Both the position numbers and the translations under genes were made by a program. This document shows, piece by piece, positions 47,602 to 58,556 of a stretch of 64,000 nt of DNA (position 1 is the first letter of the stretch; the number at the start of each line of letters is the position of its first letter). Below the pieces are notes generated by a model. It searched no databases and was not told where the DNA came from. It saw nothing but the letters and a program-made list of their open reading frames with translations. Origin of the DNA: Paenibacillus pabuli (GTDB lineage Bacteria; Bacillota; Bacilli; Paenibacillales; Paenibacillaceae); the NCBI RefSeq assembly GCF_023101145.1, contig NZ_CP073714.1:2232001-2296000 (forward strand). Direction: 5' to 3'.

Positions 47602-48007
47602 TTCATTCGATATCAGACGTGCCTTGGCAGATGTAGAAGTACCAATGGTACATAAGGGACTGACCGCGGAAGCGGAAAGAGGAATCGACTTGCATGTATT
47701 GTATGCTGCTGTCCTTCCTTCTTTTTTTGTTAGGACAAGGACCGACCAGATTGCTCCCAGAGACCCTACCAAGACAGATTTAATCATCAGCGCAACAATC
47801 TTTCGGTTATTGCAGGTAACATCAATCGTGCTGACAGAAGCCGCTGATCCTTGCCTTATACCGGCGGATTTTTTTGTTGTGAATGCTGGACAAGGCCCAT
47901 GGCAGCGTATGGGTCGTAAGCGGTTTACCGCAGCACGTGGATGAAGTTGCTACATGCAACGGACTGCAGGTTGCGGCCATCAAATCAACAGCTGGAGAGG
48001 TGTAGTT
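47602..48007. other. Leader/intergenic region before accD with a weak terminator
   Basis: 406 bases with no convincing gene. It contains GTACC-AAT-GGTAC (47639-47651), CCGC-GGAA-GCGG (47664-47675) and at the end a weak hairpin ATCC-GCC ... GGC-GGAT with T-run (47847-47875) that could terminate upstream transcription or attenuate accDA. Confidence 0.45.
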
Positions 48008-48901
48008 GTGTTCAAAGATATATTCCAGAAAAAACGGAAGTACGCCACCATACCTTCCGAGCGTACGCTTCGTGGCGAAGGTCAGGAAGCTGGAGAACGT
48101 CCAAAACGTGAAATACCTGAAGGGCTTATGAACAAGTGCAGCAAATGCGGCACGATTCAATATAGCAAGGAATTGGAAAAAAACTTGAAAGTATGTCCGG
48201 CTTGCGGCTACCATATGCGTTTGAATGCTATGGAACGGATTGCCATGATTCTAGATGAGCAAGGGTTCGTAGAGTATGACGCTGATATGATATCAGTTGA
48301 TCCGCTGGATTTCCCTGGATATAGCAACAAACTGGAACAACAGCGTCTGAAGTCAGGCCTGAAGGAAGCTGTTATTACGGGTGAGGGAACTATAGAAGGT
48401 CTGCCTGTGGTTGTTGCTGTCATGAGCTTCGACTTCTTCACGGGCAGTATGGGTTCGGTTGTAGGGGAGAAAATTACCCGTGCGATTGAGCATGCAACAG
48501 AGAAACGTTTGCCTTTGATCATTTTCTCAACATCCGGGGGAGCCCGGATGCAAGAGAGTATTCTTAGCCTTATGCAAATGGCTAAAACAAGCGCTGCGTT
48601 GTCACGTTTGGATGAACAGGGCGGGTTGTATATTTCGGTCATCACCGATCCGACGACAGGCGGAGTTTCGGCCAGTTTTGCGAGCCTTGGTGATATCATT
48701 ATCGCCGAGCCAGGAGCTGTATTTGGTTTTGCCGGCAGAATCGTCATTGAGCAGACGATCCGTCAGAAACTGCCTGATGATTTCCAGACAGCAGAATTTA
48801 ATCTGCAGCACGGCCAGCTGGACATGGTGGTCCATCGGAAAGAACTTCGAGCCACCCTTGGCAAGCTTCTAGACATGCATAGTGAAAAAGGAGGGGTCTA
48901 A
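48008..48901 (+). CDS. accD: Acetyl-CoA carboxylase carboxyltransferase subunit beta
   Basis: 297 residues. The zinc ribbon is CSKCGTIQY ... [11 protein letters not shown] (about 38-62). The crotonase-like core contains [32 protein letters not shown] and [26 protein letters not shown]. With AccA it transfers the carboxyl group from biotin to acetyl-CoA, the first step of fatty acid synthesis. GTG at 48008 with GGAGAGGTG six bases upstream is chosen over the earlier frame start at 47954. It is immediately followed by accA. Confidence 0.96.
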   Translation: MFKDIFQKKRKYATIPSERTLRGEGQEAGERPKREIPEGLMNKCSKCGTIQYSKELEKNLKVCPACGYHMRLNAMERIAMILDEQGFVEYDADMISVDPLDFPGYSNKLEQQRLKSGLKEAVITGEGTIEGLPVVVAVMSFDFFTGSMGSVVGEKITRAIEHATEKRLPLIIFSTSGGARMQESILSLMQMAKTSAALSRLDEQGGLYISVITDPTTGGVSASFASLGDIIIAEPGAVFGFAGRIVIEQTIRQKLPDDFQTAEFNLQHGQLDMVVHRKELRATLGKLLDMHSEKGGV

Positions 48902-49945
48902 ATGGCGGGTGAGTTGCCATATGAAGCGCCTCTGGTTGAGATGCGCAAAAAGATTGAAGAGCTCGTACAGTTTGGACAGGAAAAAGGCATTGACTTTACC
49001 GACGAGATTGCCCGCCTGGAAGAACGTTATCATAGACTCGAAGAAGAGATTTATTCCGGCATAACGGCCGCACAGAAAATGCATCTGGCGAGGCATCAGC
49101 AGCGTCCGACAGCACTGGATTTGATCCAGTTGATATTTACTGATTTCATTGAGTTGCACGGAGATCGCATGTTCGGAGACGATCTGGCGGTTATTGGTGG
49201 ACTGGCGAAGTTGAATGGAAAAACAGTGACGGTCATTGGCCAACAGCGGGGGAAAGATACGAAGGATAACATCGCCCGTTTTTTTGGGAGCGCACATCCG
49301 GAAGGTTTCCGGAAAGGGCTGCGTCTGATGAAGCAAGCAAATAAATTCGGTCGCCCAATTATTACTTTTATTGATACTAAAGGTGCGTATCCGGGTAATA
49401 CTGCTGAAGAGAGAGGTCAATCGGAAGCTATTGCCCGAAACCTTCTGGAAATGGCGAAGCTCTCGGTTCCTGTTATTGTAGTGGTCATCGGTGAAGGCGG
49501 AAGCGGCGGGGCCCTTGCTTTGGCAGTCGGGAATCGTGTGTTGATGCTGGAGCATGCCATTTACTCTGCGATCTCTCCGAACGGTGCCGCATCCATTCTT
49601 TGGAAAGATGCATCCAAGGCAGATCAAGCGGCCGAAGCGATGAAAATAACAGCCAAAGACCTTCTGGAGATGGAAGTCATTGAAGAAATAATTCCTGAGC
49701 CGCGCGGCGGTGCTCATCGGGACTATGAAGAATCCGCGGCTGCAATCAGCAAGGCTTTGGTTCGTCATCTAGATGATATGAAAGGCTGGAGCGGTGACCA
49801 ATTGAAGCAGGATCGGTATGAGAAATTCCGCAAAATTGGATCAGTCACGTTTGAACCTGAAGTGCAGATTGAAACTCCATTTGAAACTCCTCAAGTGCCT
49901 GTTGAAGTCGATACAGCAGGTAATTTGTCGGGAAATGCGGAATGA
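48902..49945 (+). CDS. accA: Acetyl-CoA carboxylase carboxyltransferase subunit alpha
   Basis: 347 residues. Motifs: [20 protein letters not shown], the [30 protein letters not shown] block and [15 protein letters not shown], in the crotonase-like fold that forms the AccAD heterotetramer. The ATG directly follows the accD stop (AATG) with a GGAGGGG site; translation is coupled. The C-terminal ~35 residues are Glu/Pro/Val rich. In B. subtilis pfkA follows; here pyk does. Confidence 0.96.
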   Translation: MAGELPYEAPLVEMRKKIEELVQFGQEKGIDFTDEIARLEERYHRLEEEIYSGITAAQKMHLARHQQRPTALDLIQLIFTDFIELHGDRMFGDDLAVIGGLAKLNGKTVTVIGQQRGKDTKDNIARFFGSAHPEGFRKGLRLMKQANKFGRPIITFIDTKGAYPGNTAEERGQSEAIARNLLEMAKLSVPVIVVVIGEGGSGGALALAVGNRVLMLEHAIYSAISPNGAASILWKDASKADQAAEAMKITAKDLLEMEVIEEIIPEPRGGAHRDYEESAAAISKALVRHLDDMKGWSGDQLKQDRYEKFRKIGSVTFEPEVQIETPFETPQVPVEVDTAGNLSGNAE

Positions 49946-50058
49946 TGTGATGAATTTCCTATACAAATGAGCAAAAGTATAGTAAATTTAATAGTTGGAA
50001 AAAGAAAAAGAGATAAAAAGATAAAAAGATAGACCTTTAAAATCGGAGGAAACCCAAA

Positions 50059-51486
<1,428 letters not shown>

Positions 51487-51513
51487 TTGAGTTTGGATGA
51501 AAAGCAGCAGGAA

Positions 51514-51550
51514 TGAAGCAATGGGGCGTTTGCGTCCCGTTGCTTTTTTC
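51514..51550 (+). terminator. Intrinsic terminator of pyk
   Basis: AAGCAATGGGGCG pairs with CGTCCCGTTGCTT, T6 run. Confidence 0.85.
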
Positions 51551-51615
51551 CATCTTTATGACACTTTAACGCCGCTGGATACGTAAGGAATGGTATATCG
51601 AAGGAGGCCGTTAAC

Positions 51616-52122
51616 ATGCAACAACAAAGCAATGGCAGTTGGTACACGGCACGCCTTCGCGTCCGTTATCAAGAAAGTGATCAGATGGGTGTGGTTTATC
51701 ACGCCAACTATTTGAATTGGTTTGAAATCGGACGAACCGAGATGATTCGCCAAATGGGGTATACATATCGTAAAATGGAGGAACAGGGGTTACTGCTACC
51801 GGTAACCGGACTGGATGTGAAATTTCATAAACCTGCCCGGTATGATGATGATATTATCATTTTCACCCGTATTGCTGCATTTAGTGGTCTGCGACTGAAT
51901 TATGAGTATGACATAAGGCGCATGACTCCAGACCTTAATGAGCAGATAGGTATTGGGCAAAGAGTATGGTCTTCAGAGGAGTCCCTTCCTGGTGAACGAT
52001 TGGTTACAGGATCTACCCAACATGTTTGGGTCAATGGGGATTGGAAGCCAGTCAGGCTGGATAAGGCGGCTTCTGAGCTCTACAGCGCGCTTGAGAAAGT
52101 GTGGCTTTCAGGAAAGGGGTAA
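51616..52122 (+). CDS. 4HBT hotdog acyl-CoA thioesterase (YbgC-like)
   Basis: 168 residues. The active-site pattern RYQESDQMGVVYHANYLNWFEIGRTEM is diagnostic for 4HBT/YbgC thioesterases (Asp and His-Ala-Asn-Y). A typical core is 130 residues; here the C terminus adds ~30. It may hydrolyse short-chain acyl-CoA. GAAGGAGG precedes the ATG. fxsA follows 7 bases after, so they are co-transcribed. Confidence 0.87.
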   Translation: MQQQSNGSWYTARLRVRYQESDQMGVVYHANYLNWFEIGRTEMIRQMGYTYRKMEEQGLLLPVTGLDVKFHKPARYDDDIIIFTRIAAFSGLRLNYEYDIRRMTPDLNEQIGIGQRVWSSEESLPGERLVTGSTQHVWVNGDWKPVRLDKAASELYSALEKVWLSGKG

Positions 52123-52129
52123 TACGTAA

Positions 52130-52531
52130 ATGCGAAGATGGATGTGGGCCCTGCTATTAATCATTCCGGTGATTGAACTGTATGGTTTCATTCTTATGAG
52201 TGACTGGATTGGCGCCGGAAAGACATTGCTTCTCATGATTCTCACGTCCTTGATCGGTATAGCCATGTTGCAATTTGAAGGACGAAAAGTACTTATCGAT
52301 GCCAAATCCGAGATGGAGCGCGGTAAGGTCCCCGGTAGAAAAATGGTAGATGGACTTTTTATTTTTGTCGGTGGTTTTCTGCTGCTGATTCCGGGATTTG
52401 TCACAGATCTGATCGGATTTACACTGTTGTTTCCGATAACACGTTCAGTGTACCGTCTATTCTTCCTGGGCTGGCTGGAGAAAAAAATGAGAAACGGAAG
52501 TATTAAGTTTTATCGTGGTCCGAAACAATAG
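52130..52531 (+). CDS. fxsA: FxsA family membrane protein
   Basis: 133 residues. Family motif: ILTSLIGIAMLQFEGRKVL, then GGFLLLIPGFVTDLIGFTLLFP; three to four membrane segments and a basic C terminus. FxsA in E. coli suppresses phage F exclusion; function here unknown. In B. subtilis it also sits after pyk, supporting the synteny. Confidence 0.9.
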   Translation: MRRWMWALLLIIPVIELYGFILMSDWIGAGKTLLLMILTSLIGIAMLQFEGRKVLIDAKSEMERGKVPGRKMVDGLFIFVGGFLLLIPGFVTDLIGFTLLFPITRSVYRLFFLGWLEKKMRNGSIKFYRGPKQ

Positions 52532-52549
52532 GGTATACCAGAGTCAGTT

Positions 52550-52596
52550 AAAAAGGCGCCGACCACCAGATTAGTCTGATGAGCGGTGCCTTTTTA
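52550..52596. terminator. Intrinsic terminator between fxsA and ytvI
   Basis: AAAAAGGC-CCG pairs with CGG-GCCTTTTT; both genes converge here. Confidence 0.8.
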
Positions 52597-52641
52597 ATCT
52601 TCCTGAATATAAGCAGATTACAGAGAACAGAAATCATGATT

Positions 52642-53760
52642 TCAGCGAACACGTCCATTAATAATGTATGTTCGGAGATCACGGAACACGTTCGCTCGAT
52701 TAAATGCATCAAGGATAACGAGGCTGACAGGGCCGATAATCAAACCGAGTACCCCGAATAGCTTCAATCCAACAAACATGCCAACCAATGTGGCGAGAGG
52801 GTCCAATCCGACACTGCTGGCAAGCACTTTGGGCTCAATGATTTGGCGGGCAATCAGCACAATGAGATAAACAACACTGATACCTATTCCCAAGTACAGG
52901 TCTCCATTCATAAGTAGGTATGCTGCCCATGGAACCATCACCAGGCCAACGCCGAGGTAAGGGAGCAGATCCACCAGACCGATGAGCAAAGCAATCGTGA
53001 AGGCAGACTTGACCTGGAGCACAAGCAGTCCGATCATGACAAATAATGCGGTGATAGAGATCATGATCAACTGGGCTCGTGCATAACCGAACAGTGCCTT
53101 TTTCAAATCATTCCATATGTCTGTAATCGGTTTGCGAATGGATGAGGGCACCCAGCCCGATACAGTAATGCTGTGCCTGGTCCAACTTTTGCTAATAAAG
53201 AAAGCGGAAAGCAGAACAACAATAAGTACAGCCCCCATATTGGGCAAAGAAGTGAGCAGGTTCAGAATCATGTTGAAAAATCCGGTGACCAGATCCGTCA
53301 CAGCCGTACCTACCGTTTCGGTTGTTTTGCTAATATTGCTGTTAATGGTTTCCTGATAGTTTGGATTCTCTTTGTAAAATTCGTTGATTTGCCCAATTAA
53401 ACTCTGAATGGTGTCATTCTGGGTCCAGCGGACAAACGTAGCCTTAATCTCATCGACATGAAGATCGAAGCTCGTCGTTAGTGAAATGACTTCTTTTACC
53501 ATGCGGGTGATCGCAGCGGACAATACAACGACAATGGCCCCGAAATATATGATTAGGGACAAGGTTACAGCCAGCCAACGAGGAAATCGTGCCCTGTATT
53601 GAAGCAGCTTAACCAGAGGGTTCATCGCATAGGCGATAATCCAGGCAATGGCAAAAGGATATAACAACGGGAATAACAGGTATATGGCAACGGCAATAAG
53701 TATGGTCGCAATAATCACCCATAAGCCGCGCATTAGACGTTTCATTATAATTCTATCCAA
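52642..53760 (-). CDS. ytvI: Sporulation integral membrane protein YtvI (AI-2E family)
   Basis: 372 residues, about seven to eight membrane helices. The AI-2E/UPF0118 block LIGLVDLLPYLGVGLVMVPWA and IIEPKVLASSVGLDPLATLVGMFVGLKLFGVLGLIIGP is clear. TTG at 53760 is supported by AAGGAGAG at ~8 bases; an internal ATG at 53745 is also possible. YtvI is a sigma-E product in B. subtilis; a sigma-E-type promoter is visible here. Confidence 0.9.
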   Translation of the reverse strand: MDRIIMKRLMRGLWVIIATILIAVAIYLLFPLLYPFAIAWIIAYAMNPLVKLLQYRARFPRWLAVTLSLIIYFGAIVVVLSAAITRMVKEVISLTTSFDLHVDEIKATFVRWTQNDTIQSLIGQINEFYKENPNYQETINSNISKTTETVGTAVTDLVTGFFNMILNLLTSLPNMGAVLIVVLLSAFFISKSWTRHSITVSGWVPSSIRKPITDIWNDLKKALFGYARAQLIMISITALFVMIGLLVLQVKSAFTIALLIGLVDLLPYLGVGLVMVPWAAYLLMNGDLYLGIGISVVYLIVLIARQIIEPKVLASSVGLDPLATLVGMFVGLKLFGVLGLIIGPVSLVILDAFNRANVFRDLRTYIINGRVR

Positions 53761-53889
53761 GCATCAACTCTCCTTATTCCATTTCAAGCTATCCACCAAA
53801 GAAGCACAGGAAGCTATCTAGTTAATATAGAGCAAATACAGTAATTTGAAACGCTAGGATGTCGTCGAATTATATCTTTTCTTTTGCCT

Positions 53890-53918
53890 AGAGTATGCCT
53901 TATATTCACAAAATATAG
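53890..53918 (-). promoter_or_regulatory. Candidate sigma-E promoter of ytvI
   Basis: On the minus strand: CTATATT, 14 bases, CATACTCT. ATATT of the -35 and seven of eight -10 positions match. The leader would be ~125 bases. Confidence 0.5.
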
Positions 53919-54144
53919 CAATAGAAACTTGATTTATAACATGGATTTATATAAAAAGAATAAAATGTCAACCTTGCTTTTGTAAAGGTTTTCAAAAATG
54001 CTTTATCGGTCTGATAAAGAAGTTTGATGTGCGGATGACCTCGCATCATGTTCACATAAACGACAAAATCCAGTATGATGATATAAGGAAATACCGATTG
54101 ACAGATATGAAAACCGGAGAATGAGGTATTTATTAATTTTAAAA

Positions 54145-54158
54145 TGTAAATGGTTACA
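54145..54158. promoter_or_regulatory. cre-like site upstream of citZ
   Basis: TGTAAATGGTTACA fits the CcpA cre consensus TGWAAnCGnTnWCA at all but one position and is a near-perfect palindrome. CcpA control of citrate synthase is known in Bacillus. Confidence 0.5.
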
Positions 54159-54239
54159 AAAGAAGGACGAGTGCGTTTGAGCACGTAGATGACACTCTGG
54201 ATGGGTTCTTGATTTCGTTTATTAAAGGAGAGATGTAAT

Positions 54240-55352
54240 ATGACAGCTACCAAAGGTCTGGAAGGCATCGTTGCAACAACCTCTTCGATCAGCTCCATTG
54301 TAGACGGTGTGCTTACATACCGTGGTTACAATATTGACGATCTGGCTCAACATGCAAGCTTTGAAGAAGTTGCCTATTTGCTGTGGTTTGGTAAATTGCC
54401 AACTACGGATGAACTGAAGTCCCTTCGCAAAAGCCTGAGCGATTACGCGCCGATTCCGAGCGAGTTGATTGCACAAATCCAATTGTATCCGAAAAACATG
54501 AGTACCATGGCAGCACTGCGTTCTGCGGTATCCGCACTGGCTCTCTACGATGAGCAGGCTGACGAGATGACAGCGGAAGCGAATGAAAATAAAGCGGTTA
54601 AGCTGCAAGCGCAGTTGCCAACCATTGTGGCAGCCATAGCCCGTATCCGTCAGGGTAAAGAACCTGTGGCTCCAAAAGAAGGCGCTTCCATCGCAGAAAA
54701 CTTTTTATATATGATGACCGGAGAACAACCAGCCGAGACCGCTGTTAAAGCCCTTGATCAGGCGCTTGTCCTGCATGCGGATCACGAGTTGAACGCTTCT
54801 ACATTTGCAGCACGTGTAACCGTTGCTACGCTTTCCGATATCTATTCGGGAGTAACTTCTGCGATTGGCGCACTGAAGGGGCCATTGCATGGCGGTGCGA
54901 ACGAAGCCGTTATGAAAATGCTGAATGAAATTGGTACACCTGATCGTCTGGAGGCGGCTATTCAAGAAAAATTGAACAACCGTGAGAAGATCATGGGCTT
55001 TGGACACCGTGTATACAAAAATGGAGATCCACGTGCGAAACATCTGCAAAAGATGTCCAAGGAACTGGGCGAAATGAACAACGATACACGCCTGTATGAA
55101 ATGTCGGTGAAGATCGAAGAACTGGTGACAGGTCAAAAAGGTCTGAAACCAAATGTAGACTTCTATTCCGCTTCCGTATATACCCAATTGGGTATTGAAG
55201 AAGTACTGTTTACACCGATCTTTGCGATTAGCCGTGTATCAGGTTGGACTGCTCACATTCTGGAACAGCTTGCGGATAACCGCATTATTCGTCCGCGTGC
55301 CGAGTACACAGGCCCAACAGATCAGAAGTACGTTTCAATCGAACTTCGCTAA
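54240..55352 (+). CDS. citZ: Citrate synthase
   Basis: 370 residues. It condenses oxaloacetate and acetyl-CoA at the TCA cycle entry. The catalytic histidines are in GPLHGGANEAV and GFGHRVYKNGDPR; the aspartate is in NVDFYSASVY. AAGGAGAG precedes the ATG. Together with icd and mdh it forms the conserved citZ-icd-mdh TCA block, with gaps of 146 and 15 bases. Confidence 0.97.
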   Translation: MTATKGLEGIVATTSSISSIVDGVLTYRGYNIDDLAQHASFEEVAYLLWFGKLPTTDELKSLRKSLSDYAPIPSELIAQIQLYPKNMSTMAALRSAVSALALYDEQADEMTAEANENKAVKLQAQLPTIVAAIARIRQGKEPVAPKEGASIAENFLYMMTGEQPAETAVKALDQALVLHADHELNASTFAARVTVATLSDIYSGVTSAIGALKGPLHGGANEAVMKMLNEIGTPDRLEAAIQEKLNNREKIMGFGHRVYKNGDPRAKHLQKMSKELGEMNNDTRLYEMSVKIEELVTGQKGLKPNVDFYSASVYTQLGIEEVLFTPIFAISRVSGWTAHILEQLADNRIIRPRAEYTGPTDQKYVSIELR

Positions 55353-55498
55353 TGGCATCAAAACCAGTATAATAAACAGGACGGGGTGAAGGGATGTAAC
55401 CTGTTGGCTAAAACGAGCGGCAAGTTCATAACCCTTCCTCCAATAAGACAAGCGGTGTGTTATCATACTGCATCGAAACCCAAGGAGGAATTATACTA

Positions 55499-56791
55499 AT
55501 GAAATTAGAAAAATTTGCTCACCCAACTGAAGGCGAAAAAATTCAAATTGATAACGGTACACTGCAAGTACCTAATAACCCGATCATTCCATTTATCGAA
55601 GGTGACGGTACAGGCCGTGACATCTGGAAAGCTTCCAAACGTGTATTGGATGCAGCTGTTGAAAAAGCATATGACGGCAGCAAAAAAATCGCATGGTATG
55701 AAGTGTTTGCTGGCGAGAAAGCATTCAATACATACGGGGAGTGGCTGCCAAACGATACGCTTGAAGCCATTCGCGAGTATATCGTAGCGATTAAAGGACC
55801 ACTGACTACACCAATCGGCGGCGGAATTCGTTCCCTGAACGTAGCGCTTCGTCAAGAACTAGATCTGTACACTTGCCTTCGTCCTGTTCGCTACTTCGAT
55901 GGTGTACCTTCTCCGGTTAAACGCCCTGAGCTGGTAGACATGGTCATTTTCCGTGAGAATACGGAAGATATCTATGCGGGTATTGAATACGCAGAAGGTT
56001 CCGAAGAAGTGAAAAAAGTAATCCAATTCCTGCAACAGGAGATGGGTGTTAACAAAATTCGTTTCCCTGAGACATCCGGTATTGGTATTAAACCTGTATC
56101 CTCTGAAGGTTCGAAACGTTTGGTACGCGCAGCAGTGCAATATGCGATCGATCACAACCGTAAGAGTGTTACGTTGGTACACAAAGGCAATATCATGAAA
56201 TTTACCGAAGGTGCCTTCAAAAACTGGGGTTACGAAGTAGCTGAAGATGAGTTTGGCGACAAAGTGTTCACTTGGGCACAATACGATATCATCAAGGAAA
56301 AAGACGGCACAGATGCAGCAAATGCAGCTCAAAAAGCTGCTGAAGATGCTGGCAAAATCATCGTGAAAGATGCGATTGCCGATATCGCTCTTCAACAAGT
56401 ATTGACTCGCCCAGGCGAGTTCGATGTCATTGCAACGTTGAACCTGAACGGTGACTACCTGTCCGATGCACTGGCTGCACAAGTTGGTGGAATTGGTATC
56501 GCTCCAGGAGCGAACATCAACTATGTAACTGGACATGCTATCTTCGAAGCTACTCACGGTACTGCACCTAAATATGCTGACAAAGATGTTGTGAACCCTG
56601 GTTCCGTTATTCTGTCCGGCGTTATGCTGCTTGAGCACCTGGGATGGCAAGAAGCGGCTAACCTGATCTACAAAGGTATGGAAACATCCATCAACAACAA
56701 AACAGTTACTTATGACTTTGCTCGTCTGATGGACGGCGCTACTGAAGTGAAATGTTCTGAATTTGCTGATCAAATCATTAAAAACCTGTAA
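55499..56791 (+). CDS. icd: Isocitrate dehydrogenase (NADP-dependent)
   Basis: 430 residues. It oxidises isocitrate to 2-oxoglutarate. Visible: [12 protein letters not shown], the substrate loop [52 protein letters not shown] and [18 protein letters not shown]. The ATG at 55499 follows AAGGAGG; the earlier in-frame start at 55457 lacks one. The enzyme is phosphorylatable in E. coli at the equivalent Ser in RSLNV. Confidence 0.97.
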   Translation: MKLEKFAHPTEGEKIQIDNGTLQVPNNPIIPFIEGDGTGRDIWKASKRVLDAAVEKAYDGSKKIAWYEVFAGEKAFNTYGEWLPNDTLEAIREYIVAIKGPLTTPIGGGIRSLNVALRQELDLYTCLRPVRYFDGVPSPVKRPELVDMVIFRENTEDIYAGIEYAEGSEEVKKVIQFLQQEMGVNKIRFPETSGIGIKPVSSEGSKRLVRAAVQYAIDHNRKSVTLVHKGNIMKFTEGAFKNWGYEVAEDEFGDKVFTWAQYDIIKEKDGTDAANAAQKAAEDAGKIIVKDAIADIALQQVLTRPGEFDVIATLNLNGDYLSDALAAQVGGIGIAPGANINYVTGHAIFEATHGTAPKYADKDVVNPGSVILSGVMLLEHLGWQEAANLIYKGMETSINNKTVTYDFARLMDGATEVKCSEFADQIIKNL

Positions 56792-56806
56792 GGGGAGATG
56801 TGAATC

Positions 56807-57748
56807 GTGACTATTCAGCGCAAAAAAATCACAGTAGTCGGCGCCGGATTTACCGGAGCTACAACGGCTTTGATGCTTGCCCAAAAAGAACTCGGGGATG
56901 TTATTCTGGTTGATATTCCACAATTGGAAAACCCGACTAAAGGTAAAGCACTCGATATGATGGAAGCGAGTCCTGTTCAGGGCTTCGACAGCAATATCGT
57001 CGGTACTTCCAATTACGAGGATGCTGCAGGTTCGGAGATTGTTATTATTACGGCAGGCATCGCCCGCAAACCGGGAATGAGTCGTGATGATCTGGTCAAC
57101 ACGAATGCAGGAATCGTAAAGTCCGTTTGTGAAAATGTGAAAAAATATTGCCCTGATTCGATCGTCATTATTCTAAGTAACCCGGTAGATGCGATGACTT
57201 ATGCAGCTTATCAGACACTTGGTTTCCCTAAAAACCGTGTAATCGGTCAATCCGGTGTCCTGGATACTGCGCGTTATTGTACATTCATTGCGCAAGAACT
57301 GAATGTATCTGTTGAGGATGTCCGTGGATTCGTCCTCGGCGGCCACGGAGATGATATGGTACCACTCGTTCGTTATTCCAGCGTTGGTGGTATTCCAATC
57401 GATACCCTCATCCCGGCAGAACGCATCGAATCGATCGTACAACGCACACGTGTTGGTGGCGGTGAGATCGTAAATCTGCTCGGAAACGGCAGCGCATACT
57501 ATGCACCTGCAGCTTCATTGGTGCAAATGACTGAAGCCATTTTGAAAGACAAAAAACGAATCATTCCGGTTATTGCTTACCTCGAAGGAGAATATGGCTA
57601 CAACGACTTGTTCCTTGGTGTGCCAACCATTCTGGGGGGTAACGGGATTGAAAAAATATTCGAACTGGAACTGACAGCTGAAGAAAAAGCGGGACTCGAC
57701 AAATCTGCGGATTCAGTTCGCAACGTCATTTCAGTCGTGAACCTGTAA
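56807..57748 (+). CDS. mdh: Malate dehydrogenase
   Basis: 313 residues, LDH-like MDH. It interconverts malate and oxaloacetate. Visible: [50 protein letters not shown] and the catalytic His in [16 protein letters not shown] start after AGGGGAG, 15 bases behind icd. A strong terminator follows. Confidence 0.97.
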   Translation: MTIQRKKITVVGAGFTGATTALMLAQKELGDVILVDIPQLENPTKGKALDMMEASPVQGFDSNIVGTSNYEDAAGSEIVIITAGIARKPGMSRDDLVNTNAGIVKSVCENVKKYCPDSIVIILSNPVDAMTYAAYQTLGFPKNRVIGQSGVLDTARYCTFIAQELNVSVEDVRGFVLGGHGDDMVPLVRYSSVGGIPIDTLIPAERIESIVQRTRVGGGEIVNLLGNGSAYYAPAASLVQMTEAILKDKKRIIPVIAYLEGEYGYNDLFLGVPTILGGNGIEKIFELELTAEEKAGLDKSADSVRNVISVVNL

Positions 57749-57777
57749 GTTTGAAAACTTTTTGACAGAAACAGACA

Positions 57778-57812
57778 GAAAACCTCCGGAGTTTCCGGAG
57801 GTTTTCTTTTCT
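57778..57812 (+). terminator. Intrinsic terminator of citZ-icd-mdh
   Basis: AAAACCTCCGGA / GTTT / TCCGGAGGTTTT, long perfect stem with T-rich tail. Confidence 0.95.
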
Positions 57813-57886
57813 TTGGATAAGTTCCCCAGTATAATGAGATGTGATGTATAGCACACTGACTGAAATTTCTGAGGAGGATGGACATT

Positions 57887-58312
57887 TTGACAATGATTAT
57901 GTATTTGCTTCATATTATTGGGGCACTGGCGATGGGATTTTATCTGATTTTGCCATTCGTGGTTGGTAAAATCCGTACCTTGAGCGTTGCTGCTCAAGAA
58001 GGTGCATTTGCATCGCTCCGTTCATTGAATCGTATTGCACAGTATGGACTCGTGATTCAGCTTCTTACGGGTGGTTATTTGATGACCAAGGGTGAGTATT
58101 CCTATCTGTGGATGGGTGTGGTAGTTGTTCTGTTGCTGGCTATTGCGGCAATCGGCGGCATAATGGGTAAACCGCTACGGATGGCAGCAGAGGCTGTGAA
58201 AAGTAATCGTGACGTGAGTGCAGAACAGAGCAAGATTCGTACGTTCAGTACACTGCTAGCTGTGTTCCTGCTCATTATGGTGTATCTGATGGTGAATAAT
58301 CAGGTTATCTAA
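57887..58312 (+). CDS. Four-helix membrane protein
   Basis: 141 residues. Four hydrophobic segments (about 3-24, 48-65, 73-93 and 115-138) with a His in MIMYLLHIIGAL, as in small DUF2269-like integral membrane proteins. An ATG at 57878 touches GAGGAGG directly; the TTG at 57887 is nine bases away and is preferred. It begins after the mdh terminator and is probably expressed alone. Confidence 0.7.
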   Translation: MTMIMYLLHIIGALAMGFYLILPFVVGKIRTLSVAAQEGAFASLRSLNRIAQYGLVIQLLTGGYLMTKGEYSYLWMGVVVVLLLAIAAIGGIMGKPLRMAAEAVKSNRDVSAEQSKIRTFSTLLAVFLLIMVYLMVNNQVI

Positions 58313-58412
58313 GAACAAATGCGAACAAGCTTTATTTGAAAGTGTAACTTAAAGCGTTTGCGCCTCGGACGCTGGGACAAGCTTAATAAGAGATTTAGGC
58401 TTGAACCGTATT

Positions 58413-58447
58413 GAAATAGACAGCCCAGAGGCTGTCTATTTTTTGTT
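58413..58447 (+). terminator. Intrinsic terminator
   Basis: AAATAGACAGCC / CAGA / GGCTGTCTATTTTTT. Confidence 0.9.
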
Positions 58448-58556
58448 CCTTCAATTTGGGATAATATAAGTTCGGGATAATATATGACAACCAGCATGGT
58501 ATATCGTGTGGAATTATCGGTGTATATAGGCTCACGTAGTTGTACCCTATATCTGC

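Larger units (their letters stand above)
53761..54239. other. 479-base divergent gap between ytvI and citZ
   Basis: No gene is seen; ytwI, which lies here in B. subtilis, is absent. It contains the ytvI sigma-E candidate, a CTTTATC/GATAAAG hairpin (54001-54019) and a cre-like site. A TTGACA at 54098 lacks a matching -10 at 17 bases. Confidence 0.6.

Noticed and set aside
47655..47669. T-box-like core AGGGACTGACCGCGG
   Set aside because: The T-box requires GGTGGNACCGCG; four central bases differ, no specifier stem or immediate antiterminator is visible and accDA is not an amino-acid gene.
47624..47944. ORF between the 62-residue gene and accD
   Set aside because: No ribosome binding site at its start, no recognisable family, and it contains the hairpin and T-run of a terminator.
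49970..50030. AAAAAGATA-type tandem repeat before pyk
   Set aside because: Short A-rich run upstream of the ribosome binding site; ordinary leader composition rather than a functional repeat array.
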